This document shows, in pieces, positions 20,917 through 30,791 of a DNA stretch of 64,000 nt (positions are counted from its first letter, which is position 1; every line of letters starts with the position of its first letter). The notes under the pieces were generated by a model that did not search any database, was not told where the DNA came from, and was given only the letters and a program-made list of their open reading frames with translations. A program made the translations under genes and the position numbers. Origin of the DNA: Lunularia cruciata (taxonomy: Eukaryota > Streptophyta > Marchantiopsida > Lunulariales > Lunulariaceae); assembly GCA_948567375.1 (NCBI GenBank), contig OX419756.1:63528552-63592551 (forward strand), in the 5' to 3' direction.

Positions 20917-23900
20917 TGTGGTGCCCACATTTTTTGTTTTTTTCTAAAATAAAGGAGAAGAAGTGTATAGAGAAGTGAGATTGCGCCTGTATGGCCAAAG
21001 AAGGCAAAGAAAAGAGTCTTCGGGATGAAACCCAAAGTAAAGTGGCTTTGGGTCATAAGGCGAAGTACTAAAAAATGCCCTATCAGCATACAACCCGAAG
21101 TAAGTTGTCTTCGTATTGGGGGGAGCTCAACCCAAGGCGAAGACAGTCGAACAACCTTTTGTCGGGGCAAGAAATTCAAGAAGGGGCCGTTTAGAAACTC
21201 GCGGCTCATACATGCGAAGGTTGATTGACAGTGACAGGTGCATGCCAGAGGTGTGATTTCTCGGTAGGAACTCAAAGTGATGGAAGACAAAGAAGCACAA
21301 CTCTATAAAAATGGAACTTGCAATGACGAAATGTTGAGTAATTTTCCTTTGCCATTGAGAAGTCATCTTGCAGGTGATCAGGGAAAGGGAAATAGAGTTG
21401 GAATTGTGTTAGTACGCAAGGGAGAAGTCGCAAGAGTGAAATCAAGAGAGAGTGAGAAAGTAGAAGAGATGGGAAGAGGAAAGAAGAACTCTGAATTTGC
21501 AATGAGAAATCATGCAATTTGGAGGTTAGACGTAATAGCAAGGATCGAAGTCTTGAGCCAACTTTGGATCACATTTCTGGCATGGAACTGGAATGTAAGC
21601 GTTCCAGGATTCATGAGAGAAATCATCGAGAGTAAGTGTCTCAATGGACTCAAGGACAAAGGGAAGAGAGGAAATCTGGCTCACTGGACAGAGTCAGATT
21701 GGAGACTTGTACTTGCGAAGAAGGCAGGCTCGGAGCAGGGAGCCACATTCTTGGGGAAGGGAGAAATAGCTCAAGAGACTCAAGAGGTGAGAGATGCTTT
21801 CTCTTTGAAGAGAATGAAGAATGGGTATAAGGTTGAGAGTTACAAGGATCCTATGAAGAGAGGGATTGTGAGTGCTCTCATGGCAATCTTGAAGCCGGAG
21901 AGAACAACTTATGTGATGAAACACCAAGCGGTGTTCTTCCATAAGTTGTTTGCAGGAGAAGCTATTAATTGGGCGAGGTGTTTCCATGGGAGGACAAGAC
22001 AGATGGTGTGGAATTTGCGGGATAAGTTGCCTCCACACTACATCATGCCGTTTGTAGCACATTTCTACCTCGAGTTGAATTTGCTCAATTCGGCGGAGCA
22101 AAACAAAATGGTATCTCACTTCCATCCCGACTTGAGAAGAGAAGTTGACGTGGAGGAACAACAGTACATTCTCCAAATCCAAAGCATGGATGATTACTAC
22201 ACAAAGACGGGTAAGAGCGTGGAGATAGAAGCGAGTACTCCAACGACAAAGAAGAGAGGTCGGCAAGGTGAAGCCAAAGACATTAAGAAACCTCAGAAGA
22301 CGCAGAGAGGCAACCCAAGGCAAGGTATGGTGGTAATTGAGTCAGAGGATGAAGACTCAGAAGGAGATGTCAAGCTCAAAACTGAAGACTCGGAACACGA
22401 GGAGGAGCCTGAGCTAATGCTGCAGAGCGGAGACACGAGCAGCAATAGTGATGAAGGAGGAGAAATGACATTGGTACCGGCGGCTGAAGAAAACAAAGAA
22501 GAAGAAGTGCAAGCCGAGATGGAAGCCGAAGACAACACACAGTTGGAAGACAAAGTCACTGTGCCCTAAGAAAAGAAGATCATAGTACAGCGAGGAGTTT
22601 GCTCAAGACATAAGGCAAAGTGTGAAGCGGGGCCAAGAAAAGCAAAGGAAGAGGTAGGAGAAAGCCCAGGCAGTGAGGCGTCAATTCCGACACGAAGACT
22701 GCAGAGGAGAAGGCGAGTATCGAGTGAAGAAGAGGTAAGGAAGGAGATTTCTATGCCGGAAGAAGTAGCTGCGAGAAATGGAGTGGAGTACCTGCAGGAA
22801 ATTGTGTGTCCATTGTTGGTGAAGTTGGAGCACAAGAAGAGGGAGATGCAGTCTACATGTCCGGAGGTGACGACTGTGTTGTAGGTCTTAGCGCGATTAG
22901 AAGAAGAGAACTTGGAGTTGAAGAAGAGTGTAACCCGAGGTGAGGAGGAAAAGGAATTACTGGGAGCGGATGCAATAGAGAGAAGTCATGTAATTGAAGA
23001 TCTGAAGAGAGAAGTCAGCTATCAAGAGGATCTTGTGAGGAAGAGTGACATAGCAAGGGAGAGACAAGTAGCAGAGTATGAAATCTTGAAGCAGCAGTTT
23101 GCTGATTCAAGAGTAGAAGTAATCCATGCTATGGCGAGAGTAGCAGCAAAGGATCAAGAGCTCGATAGAGTGATGGAGTGTGTCAAGGAGAAGAAGCAAC
23201 TCTGGCAAAGAGAGTTGGTGGCACGATACCAAGAAGAAGACCGATTACGAGAGTTACTTTGTAATTAGGAGGAGAAGGTTGTATAGAAGGAGAAGGAGAA
23301 GGAGACGGTGAAAGCCGAGTTCAAAGAGGAGTTGGTGATGTATAGGGAGGACTGGCTTGCAGATCGTGAACGAGAGAGAAAGACGAGATTGGAGCCATTG
23401 AAGGAGATTGTCCTCAGAATGAATGCGATGTTGAGTATAGAGGCCAACGTTCGAATTGAAGAAACAAGGCTACACGAGTTGAAATTGTTGGTGTAGGAGA
23501 CAAGGCAAAGACAGGAAAAAGACACTGATTTGAATGCCTTGTTGATTAAGTTAAGAACTCGTCTAGACAAGAAGATATTAGAAGTAGAAGACAACATTTC
23601 AATTAGATTAGACTTAGTGAAAATAGAGATAGAAAAGCTTTGGAAGGATGTTAGAGCAAAACTCGAAGTAGATAACATAGGAGTACAAATGTCTTTGGAG
23701 TTACCATTGGAGACATTAGAGAAGAGTGGGTCGGGAGATAAGGAGTTAGATAAGTTACCCACTAGTGGAATTTTAGATCAGGAAAGAGAATTGCTGGATC
23801 TGGTAGATGAAGTAGAAGATATGAAATCTGAGGATAGAGTAGTAGGAAGTAAATTTACTTTGGGTTCGTGTTTGAAAGTCGATGACGAAGTAGACATCAG

Positions 23901-24707
23901 ATCAGAGTAGTAACAGATTTGAGATTTGAAGAGGCAGATATGAAGAGGTGCATTGGCATTTCAAATCTGCAGGTTTGTAGAGTTGTTAGGAAGAGGTACA
24001 TTAGGAAGATAACTGTCAATTGTTTCACTACTTAAGAGTGACATTTGCAGTATCATGTTGTTCAGTGCTCATTATTTCTGAGAATAGATCAAGCAAAGTG
24101 CTATGAAGCAGTGCTCGTCGCTTGAGCTCGATTCCGAGTATCAACTTTGCAATTGTGTTTGTGAGTGTTTGGAGAAATTTGAAGTGCAAGTCACTGTGTT
24201 TGTTGGATGTTGGATTCCACAGCCGTGATCTTCATTCTGTGTGTTTGATCTTGAGTGAAGTGCAATCAAAGCAATGCATTGACAGATCTGAGAGGAACTG
24301 TAGTGTTGGTAGTATTCTGCATTTGTGAGTGCAATGCAAGGTTGATGTGAAGCAATTTTGATCGAGGAAGTTGTGCCTTTAGTGGAGGGGTGGAACACAA
24401 TTCTAAGGCGAAGTCGTTTTGCAGTGAAGTGCCATTTTTGGGAGAGCCTGAATCATCACAATCAAGATTGTTTGGAAAGATTTGTTGGAGTTGTGATTAT
24501 GGAGTGTTAATTTGTGACAAGACTGCGAGTCAGTGCTTGTTACTCTCTTCTGGGTGTGGTTTCTACCTGAGAGACTAAAGAAGAACTCAAGAAGAACTAC
24601 ATTGTTACTGTTTGACTTTGTATTTGACCAATTCTGACTCGTATCTCTGCGGGAATGAACTTTACTTACCCGATTACCGCAAAAGTGATATTTGCCAGGT
24701 TGTCACA
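20917..24707 (+). repeat. Solo LTR of family A, long form (3791 bp)
   Basis: Begins TGTGGTGCCCACA and ends CCAGGTTGTCACA. Flanked by the 5-bp duplication AGAGA (20912-20916 and 24708-24712), so a whole element inserted here and was later reduced to one LTR by LTR-LTR recombination. Contains the LTR ORF (21331-23910), the CTATAAAAA box at 21302-21310, and a mutated P2 box (TACTTAAG, near 24029). Confidence 0.93.
21331..23910 (+). pseudogene. LTR-resident ORF of family A, complete copy with stops
   Basis: 2580 bases in one frame with no frameshift (859 codons before the final TAG). The first 412 codons are fully open. In-frame stops are at 22567-22569, 22882-22884, 23266-23268, 23284-23286 and 23494-23496; three of these are TAG where sister copies have CAG. 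The N-terminal region (about residues 1-290) is globular-looking, with conserved WTESDWRLVL, KHQAVFFHKL, FHGRTRQMVWNL and PPHYIMPF. An acidic linker, a basic segment (RRLQRRRRVS) and a coiled coil (from about 22890 to 23650) follow, ending in a Glu/Asp-rich tail. No gag, pol or env motif is seen. Function unknown. Confidence 0.78.
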
Positions 24708-25436
24708 AGAGATGAAGGGCTGACAGTTTTGGGAAATGAGGAGAGGAGTTTCAAGAGAGAAAGTTGCAGAAGAATTTGAAAGAGACAGAGGGTTTTTAGA
24801 GGAGAAAGTATTGATGGGAGTGCTGCTGGGAGGTGAAGGAAGAAGTCCGGAGGGTGAGTTGTCTTTATTGTTATCGGACAAAGTGTGTGTGAAGGCGTTA
24901 GCTGAAATGATTTTCTGTCATAATTTAGTGCAGACACTGTATGAACTGGAGTTGGTTGGCTTTTCCAAAATTGTGAACCTTGCAGCTGAAATTTTATGAA
25001 TGAAAAATCATGAGAAAATGGTATGTTTGATCTGTGACTAGCATCGAGGAAGTTCCATTTTAGGAGCTCTCTGTCCGTCTGTATGAATGGTTTGATTCAG
25101 TAGTCTGGGTGCCGGGTTGAGCCGAATAGAATACTATTTGTTGTTTGTGAAATTCCCAGCCATTCCTAGGACCATCGGGTCCAAAACCGTAGCAAAACCT
25201 GCATGAACTAGCCAGTTCTGCAAAGGCCAAAGACAAACACAAACCCTCAAGAAGCCCAACATCAGGAAACAAAGGAAAACCCAAAATTTTACAGAGTTGA
25301 GATTTCTAACACACCAGGAATAGGAAGAGAAGGACAGTCTACGAGAAACTCTAAATCAACTACAATAACAGCAAATTAAGCACAAGCAGCCAGGTGCTTG
25401 GTGCACTCTCAAGGCCAAACAATTTCCCCGACAACG

Positions 25437-26097
25437 CCAAGAATGTGAACCAAAGTTGGCTCAAGACTTTGATTCTCACGATCACATCTAACCTTCGAAT
25501 CGCATGATTTCTCACTATGAATTCAAAGTTCTTCTTTCCTCCTCCCATCTTTCCTGCTTTCTCACTGCATCTCGGTTTCACTCTCTTGCATTCTCCTCTA
25601 CACACTAGTGCATCTTTAACTCTACTTCCCTTCCCATGATATCTTGCAAGACGACTTCTCAATGGCAAAGGAAAACTGCTTAACATTGCTTTGTTGTTAG
25701 CCCGATTTTTATAGAGTCATGCCTTCTTTGTCTCTCTTCAATTTGAGTTTCTACCAAGAAATCACACCTCTTGCATGCGCTTGTCACTATCAATTGTACT
25801 TCACGCATATAGCCGCCGGTTTTGAACAGTCCATTCTTGAATTTTTTGCCCCAAAGAAAGGTTGTTACACTGTCTTCGCCTTGGGTTCAGCTCCCCCCGA
25901 TACAAAGACTCCTTACTTCGGGTTGTATGCTGACAGGGCAAGTCCGAGTACTTTGCCTTATGACCCAAAGCTACTTTACCTTGGGTTTCATCCCGAAGAC
26001 TCTTTTCTTTGCCTTCTTCGGCCATACAGGCGCAATCCGACTTCTCTATACACTTCTTCTTCTCCATTAAAAAAGAACAAAAAATGTGGGTACCACA
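25437..26097 (-). repeat. Family A LTR fragment, long form, 5' end only
   Basis: Reads leftward from TGTGGTACCCACA at 26097 and matches the first 660 or so bases of the long LTR (for example GAGAAGTCGGATTGCGCC). It is cut at 25437 where family C sequence begins. It lies inside a short-form LTR fragment: right of 26097 the short-form sequence continues with TCCTC. Confidence 0.82.
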
Positions 26098-26290
26098 TCC
26101 TCTAATACAAAGTAAGCTTCTTCAGGTGTGATCCAATCCAAGTCCTTCTTCCTCCAACACAAAGTCCACTTCTTTGGGTCAAATCAAAATACAAACTTCT
26201 CATCGTTTATTATCCATCTGAGTTCAATTTGGTTTCAGTAATGCATTTCTTCTTTAAAACTCGTCCAAAATGAAAAATGTGGGTACCATA
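26098..26290 (-). repeat. Family A LTR fragment, short form, 5' end
   Basis: Matches the start of the short LTR (compare 45950-46147): the CGTCCAAAATGAAAAATGTG context and terminal TACCATA, a mutated TACCACA. It inserted into the family A gag that starts at 26291. Confidence 0.78.
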
Positions 26291-27835
26291 GTGTCAATGG
26301 TTTCTTACTCCCTTGTCTTTGTATTCTTCTTGGCTTTGATTCTTCTTTGGATTCCAAAGAAGAACTTGAAGACATGGAGGATTCCCCCGAAGAAGGGGAT
26401 GTATTGCAAGAAGCTCTCCTTTTGGGCTTCTTGCCTTTCTTCTCTTGGTTTCTTTGATTGCTGGCAGAGTGAGAGTGAGCCACCTCATATTGGGTGATAT
26501 GATTGAGTACCTTGCATAGGGAAGTTACATTCCTCTCCCTGGCAAAGATCCAAATCTCTGGTGAAAGTCTTCCCAAGAACAAGGTAATAGCTTGGGCATT
26601 GGAGTAACCCACCACACTCGATTGCTTTGAGACTCAGTTCAAAAGTGCCATGAACCACGCAGAGTAGTCTCTCAACTTCTCCCTCTTGCCTCTATCCAAA
26701 TTGTTGAGCGCTGCAAAGACACTTGTGTCATAATCAACTTCTCAAAAGCATTCCAAGAAATTGTTTCTCAAGTCCGGCTAGTCCGCCGGTACAAACCCCT
26801 TCTGGGTCACATGGGTGTACTTGCTCCAAGCTTTCTTTTGGAGCAAAATTGGAAAATTTGCAGGCAATCCACCAAGTCATGTTCCTTGTTAGCAAAGGAG
26901 ATGACTTTGAATTCTTTGATGAATTCATCGAGGTCTTTGTCTTGTTCTGTCTCCTTGTATTTTTGATAGGCATTTTGGATAACAAGTAACAAAGTCATCG
27001 TTTGACTTGGTGGGATTGGCTGTGGTAAGTTTAACTTGATAGAACCAAAGGGTTGATTGGTATCGATCCCATGTGGTCAGCCCAGGGGTTCTAATTAGTC
27101 AAGTTTGCAGTAGGGTCTTCCTTGACAATTTCTTCCATGAGTGTGTCGACTTCAACCCTGAGTGAAAGTATCAAGTTCAACACCTTTGGAATGATCTTTA
27201 AAATTCCTTCAAGACAATCAAGAAATCATGCAAAGAAGGTGTTGACATTCTTCTTCTTCCGTTAGTGTCTTTGCTGTCTTTTCTTGAACAAAGTGCTTTA
27301 GAAACGTGACTTCCTTTACAGCTTTAGGGGAAGTCGGTGTACTGGGTCGTAGCAAATATGTCTACCCGCTTGAGTCTTTCTTCTTCTTGGAAGATGGAGA
27401 TGAAAAGTAGCCTTGCCAGCTGCCTTTGCGTTTCTTTTGGTCAAGTTCTTGAAGGGCTTCTTGCACTTCATTAAGACGTTGAGGTAAGTAAACGTTCACT
27501 TCCTCTTTCATCTTGGTCAGCAACATTGCTTGCTCCTTCAATTCTTCAGCTTGCTTCTGCAGTTCCTTACCTCTTGACTCACAACTCTCTTGCAACGTCT
27601 CAAAACTCTTCTTCTTCAAGACTGCATCTACCCGAAGTTCTTCAAATTCCTCATCTCTTTGGACTACTTGCTCCTGTAAACCCTTCACTTCAACCATCAG
27701 ATACTGCACCACTTGCAAATCATTTTTCACCTTCATACGACCTTGGGGAATTACCTTCTGATGCTCCTTCAACAATTCCAACAATGGAGCGACAACCTTC
27801 AATAGATACTGTATTCCACCAAAATATCAATGAAA
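26291..27835 (-). pseudogene. Family A Gag fragment (A6)
   Basis: Minus-strand gag matching A1 4550-5700 with several breaks. The N-terminal part (27802-27362) is an open Glu/Gln/Lys-rich coiled coil (EVKGLQEQVVQRDEEFEELR, LQKQAEELKEQA) leading to the Lys-rich QKKRKGSWQGYF block, so the family A Gag originally had a longer coiled-coil head than A1 shows. The capsid-like part follows: YQKYKETEQDKDLDEFIKEF near 26960-26900, then the NVTSL and SHSASNQRN segments to 26290. Zinc knuckles and pol are missing; the 3' side is cut by LTR fragments and the 5' side by B2. Confidence 0.8.
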
Positions 27836-28029
27836 AATTTGTAGGGAGGGACTAAAATTTTGCATGGAGAGACGCCCTAGAGTTGTGCAAAATTTCATAG
27901 AACTTTGACATATTGTTTGAGAGATTTGAGTGAAATTGTGAGGAAAGGTCAATTTTGTAGAGTTGAGATTTCATGCATGAGGAGTTTGAGAGCAACAAAA
28001 AGCATGTTAAGTGTTAAGATCTTGGGAAC

Positions 28030-30422
28030 ACGGAGGGTCATCAAGAGTGGAAATTGAGACTATGCAAGGTTCCCAAAGGGTTTGAGGTGATTGTAAAGGT
28101 GGATTTGAGGAAAAGAGAGTTTACAATAGAATTTGAAAAGAGTGTTGAGAGGATCCAAAAACCTACGCCACTCGGAGGAAAGAGTTAGTCTAAGTGCTTT
28201 CTATGTGGAGAGAAGGGACATAAGGCAAGTTCATGTCTATTGACCTTTGAGAGCAAGAGATTGAGGGAAAGGAGAGGCTTACTTGACTTGGGTTTGCATG
28301 TTGAACCTTCTTCACCAAGATTGGGAGGGAGAAGTGTGGTACCCACATTTTTCATTTTGGACGAGTTTTGAAGAAGAAGTGCCTTGTTGAAACCAAATTG
28401 AAACCAAATGGAGAAAAAATGAGTGCAAACTTGTGTTTTGATCAGACCCAAGGGAGTCTACATTGTGTGAGAGGAAGAAGTACTTGAATTGGATCAAACC
28501 CGAAGAAGCTTACTTCGTGTCAGAGGAGGGAAAAACTCGGATCAAACGTTGAAGGAGAGCAAACCCAAAGAAGAAATGGAAGTTGTAGGTCAGGATTCTT
28601 GCGGGAGCCATATCTTAGTGTCTACAAGTCCAAATCAAGCGTGCTATATTTCGTTGGAAGCGTCTCGTTCAGGGCTTTCCATTGTTACCAAAATCATAGA
28701 GTTTTGAGCTTTGAACAAGACGTTACAAGCATTTGAAGTTTCTAGAGTAGATGTACTTCGGGTCAAAGTGTCTTCGGGTCAATGTGACTTCGGACTTCGT
28801 ACTTTGGACTTCGGGTTTACATGACTTCGGGTCTAAAGACTTCACCTCAAGACTAAGATGACCAACTAAATTAGAGGTAGTTGGACCTCAAAGTGCAGTG
28901 AAGGTGATTTTAGGAATCTTGCGGGAAGCATCAGAGGAAGTTAGAGTAGGGAAAGAAGATAATTATGATACCCATGACGTCAATTTCAGTTCTGATTGAA
29001 GATGGAACATGAATTGAAGAAGAAGTAGCAGTAGTGAATAAACCCAAAGTGCAGGATCAGACTGTAAGTGTCTTTGAGTGAGTTACTTGAGTGATTAGAG
29101 GAAAGTGGGTTACAAATTGAAAGTGTAGATAGTGTATTCATGCTTTCAATTATAATTTTTGATGATGACATAGTAGAATTAGCAAAGGAATTGATAATAG
29201 CAAAACCCAAAGTAGAAGAAATAAGAGTGCATGTGTCTTTGAATTTGACATTTGACACCTTAGAGAAGAGTGGGTCGGGAGATAGAGATTTAGAAGGCTT
29301 AATTATGATAGGAATTGCAGATCAAGAAGGAGAAGTGTTAGAATTAGTGGAGGAATTGGAAGATATGAAACCCGAGGACAAAATATTAGGAAGTAAAGTT
29401 ACTTCGGGTTCGGGTTTGAAAGCCAAGGAAGAAGTAGACATCGAATCGGAGTAGTAACATATTTGAGATTTGAAGAAGCAAATATGAAGAGGTGCATTGT
29501 CATTTCAGATCTGTAGGTTTGTAGAGTTGTTAAGGAAGAGGTACATTAGGAAGATAACTGTCGATTGCTTCACTATTTAAGAGTGGCATTCGCAGTCAAA
29601 TGTTGTTCAGTGCTCATTGTTTTTGAGAATAGATAAAGCGAAGTGTTGTGAAGTAGTGCTCGTTGCTTGAGCTTGATTCAAAGTATAAGCTTTGTGATTG
29701 TGTTTGTGAGTGTTTGGAGAAATTTGAAGTGCAAGTCAATGTGTTTGTTGGATGTTGGATTCCACAACCTTGATCTTCATTTTGTGTGTTTGATCCTGAG
29801 TGAAGTGCAATCAATGCAATGCCTTGACAGATCTGAGAGGAATTGTAGTGTTGGTAGTATTCTGCATTTGTGAGTGCAGTGCAAAGTTAATGTGAAGCAA
29901 TTTTGATCGAGGAAGTTGTGCCTTCAGTGGAGGGGTGGAACACAATTCTGAGGCAAAGTCATTTTGCAGTGAAGTGCCATTTTTGGGAGAGCCTGAATCA
30001 TCACAATCAAGATTGTTTGGAAAGATTTGATGGAGTTGTGATTAAGGAGTGTGATTTGTGACAAGACTGCAAATCAGTGCTTGTTACTCTCTTCTGGGTG
30101 TGGTTTCTACCTAAGAGATTAAAGATGCAACCAAGAAGAACTATAATTGTTACTTTGCTTTGTATTTGACCAATTCTGACTCGTATCTCTGCGGGAATGA
30201 ACTTTACTTACCTGATTATTGCAAAAGTGATATTTGCCGGGTTGTCACAAGAAGATCTAAGACTAAGAAGTTGTGTGAGGTTTGTGCAGTGGAAGGACTT
30301 CCAAAAGGACATGAATGTAGTGGAGTAAAAGTGCTTTTGGAGAATTTTACTCCAATCTTGGAGAGAGTCTTAGTACAACTATAGAAATACTACCACCTTC
30401 ATCAACTAGTTCTCAAGATTAG
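28030..30422 (+). pseudogene. B2 leader zinc-motif ORF, split by a solo LTR
   Basis: Equivalent of 13464-13937. The start ATG is ACG (28030-28032) and a TAG follows GGAAAGAGT near 28184. The first knuckle (CFLCGEKGHKASSC, near 28197-28238) is intact. The solo LTR splits the ORF after the GGR region, and the second Cys/His motif (CEVCAVEGLPKGHEC) resumes near 30273-30317. The end is out of frame. Confidence 0.75.
28335..30249 (+). repeat. Solo LTR of family A, short form (1915 bp)
   Basis: Begins TGTGGTACCCACA, ends GGGTTGTCACA, with target duplication AGAAG (28330-28334 and 30250-30254). Its first 0.7 kb is unlike the long form. The last 1.1 kb includes a remnant of the LTR ORF's C-terminal tail (29140-29454), a TATTTAAG box (29574-29581) and the conserved 3' end. 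Confidence 0.93.
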
Positions 30423-30488
30423 TGATGGAGATAACCTTTCAACTTATGGATAAACTATCCATGAGGGTTTGATTAATTAGCATTCTAG

Positions 30489-30622
30489 TTTCCGGCCTTT
30501 GGCGCTTCTTTCATAAAGCCGAAGACCTCTCCTTTGGACCTTTTGGACCCAAAAGCTTAGCTTTGCTGAGTTGTTTCAACTTGTAAAGACCTAGTTTGGC
30601 GAAAAAAGACAAAGCGGATGCC
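30489..30622 (+). other. 134-bp insertion of unknown origin in B2
   Basis: Between CATTCTAG and ATTTGATGTTGC, where B1 and B3 have only a single G, B2 has 134 bases starting TTTCCGGCCTTTGGCGC and ending AAAGCGGATGCC. It has no LTR termini, no clear terminal inverted repeat and no obvious target duplication. It is richer in GGC/GCC than its surroundings. Confidence 0.8.
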
Positions 30623-30791
30623 ATTTGATGTTGCTATAGAAATCTTGGAGAAAACTGAGCCTTTTGTGTTCCCTAGGGTGGATTACTCTCAAATGGTGTT
30701 AGTTATGTTCATACTCTATTAGTTAGAGAGTGAGAGAAAAGAAAAGATAAAAAGAAAAATTGAGAGAAAGGAAAGATAGTGAGAGGTTAAG

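Larger units (their letters stand above)
19727..25435 (+). mobile_element. Family C Ty3/gypsy 3' fragment
   Basis: A third family, represented by the integrase tail (19727-20058), a short 3' untranslated part with a G-rich tract, and one LTR (20120-25435) interrupted by a solo family A LTR. The upstream part of the element is absent: B1's 3' LTR abuts it directly. The right end meets a family A LTR fragment in the opposite orientation at 25437. Confidence 0.65.
20120..25435 (+). repeat. Putative family C 3' LTR, interrupted (about 1.5 kb without insert)
   Basis: Starts TGTTGTCGGG right after a G-rich tract (GGTGGGGGTGGA, 20108-20119) that would serve as polypurine tract, and ends CCCGACAAC at 25427-25435, the inverted complement of the start. 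The final base expected (A) is not seen, so the end may be mutated or trimmed by one base. It contains the 107-bp tandem repeat and is split by the solo LTR at 20917-24707. The right part (24713-25435) has no coding sequence I can support. Confidence 0.55.

Noticed and set aside
24713-25435. Possible host gene between the solo LTR and the next LTR fragment
   Set aside because: The 87-codon frame at 24736-24999 has no recognisable domain, starts inside the 107-bp repeat and lies within the inferred family C LTR.
28721-28860. Repeated CTTCGGACTTCGTACTTTGG pieces as a regulatory array
   Set aside because: They vary in spacing and sequence between short LTR copies, and I could not define a consistent unit or known motif; recorded only as the likely seed of the minisatellite at 50781.
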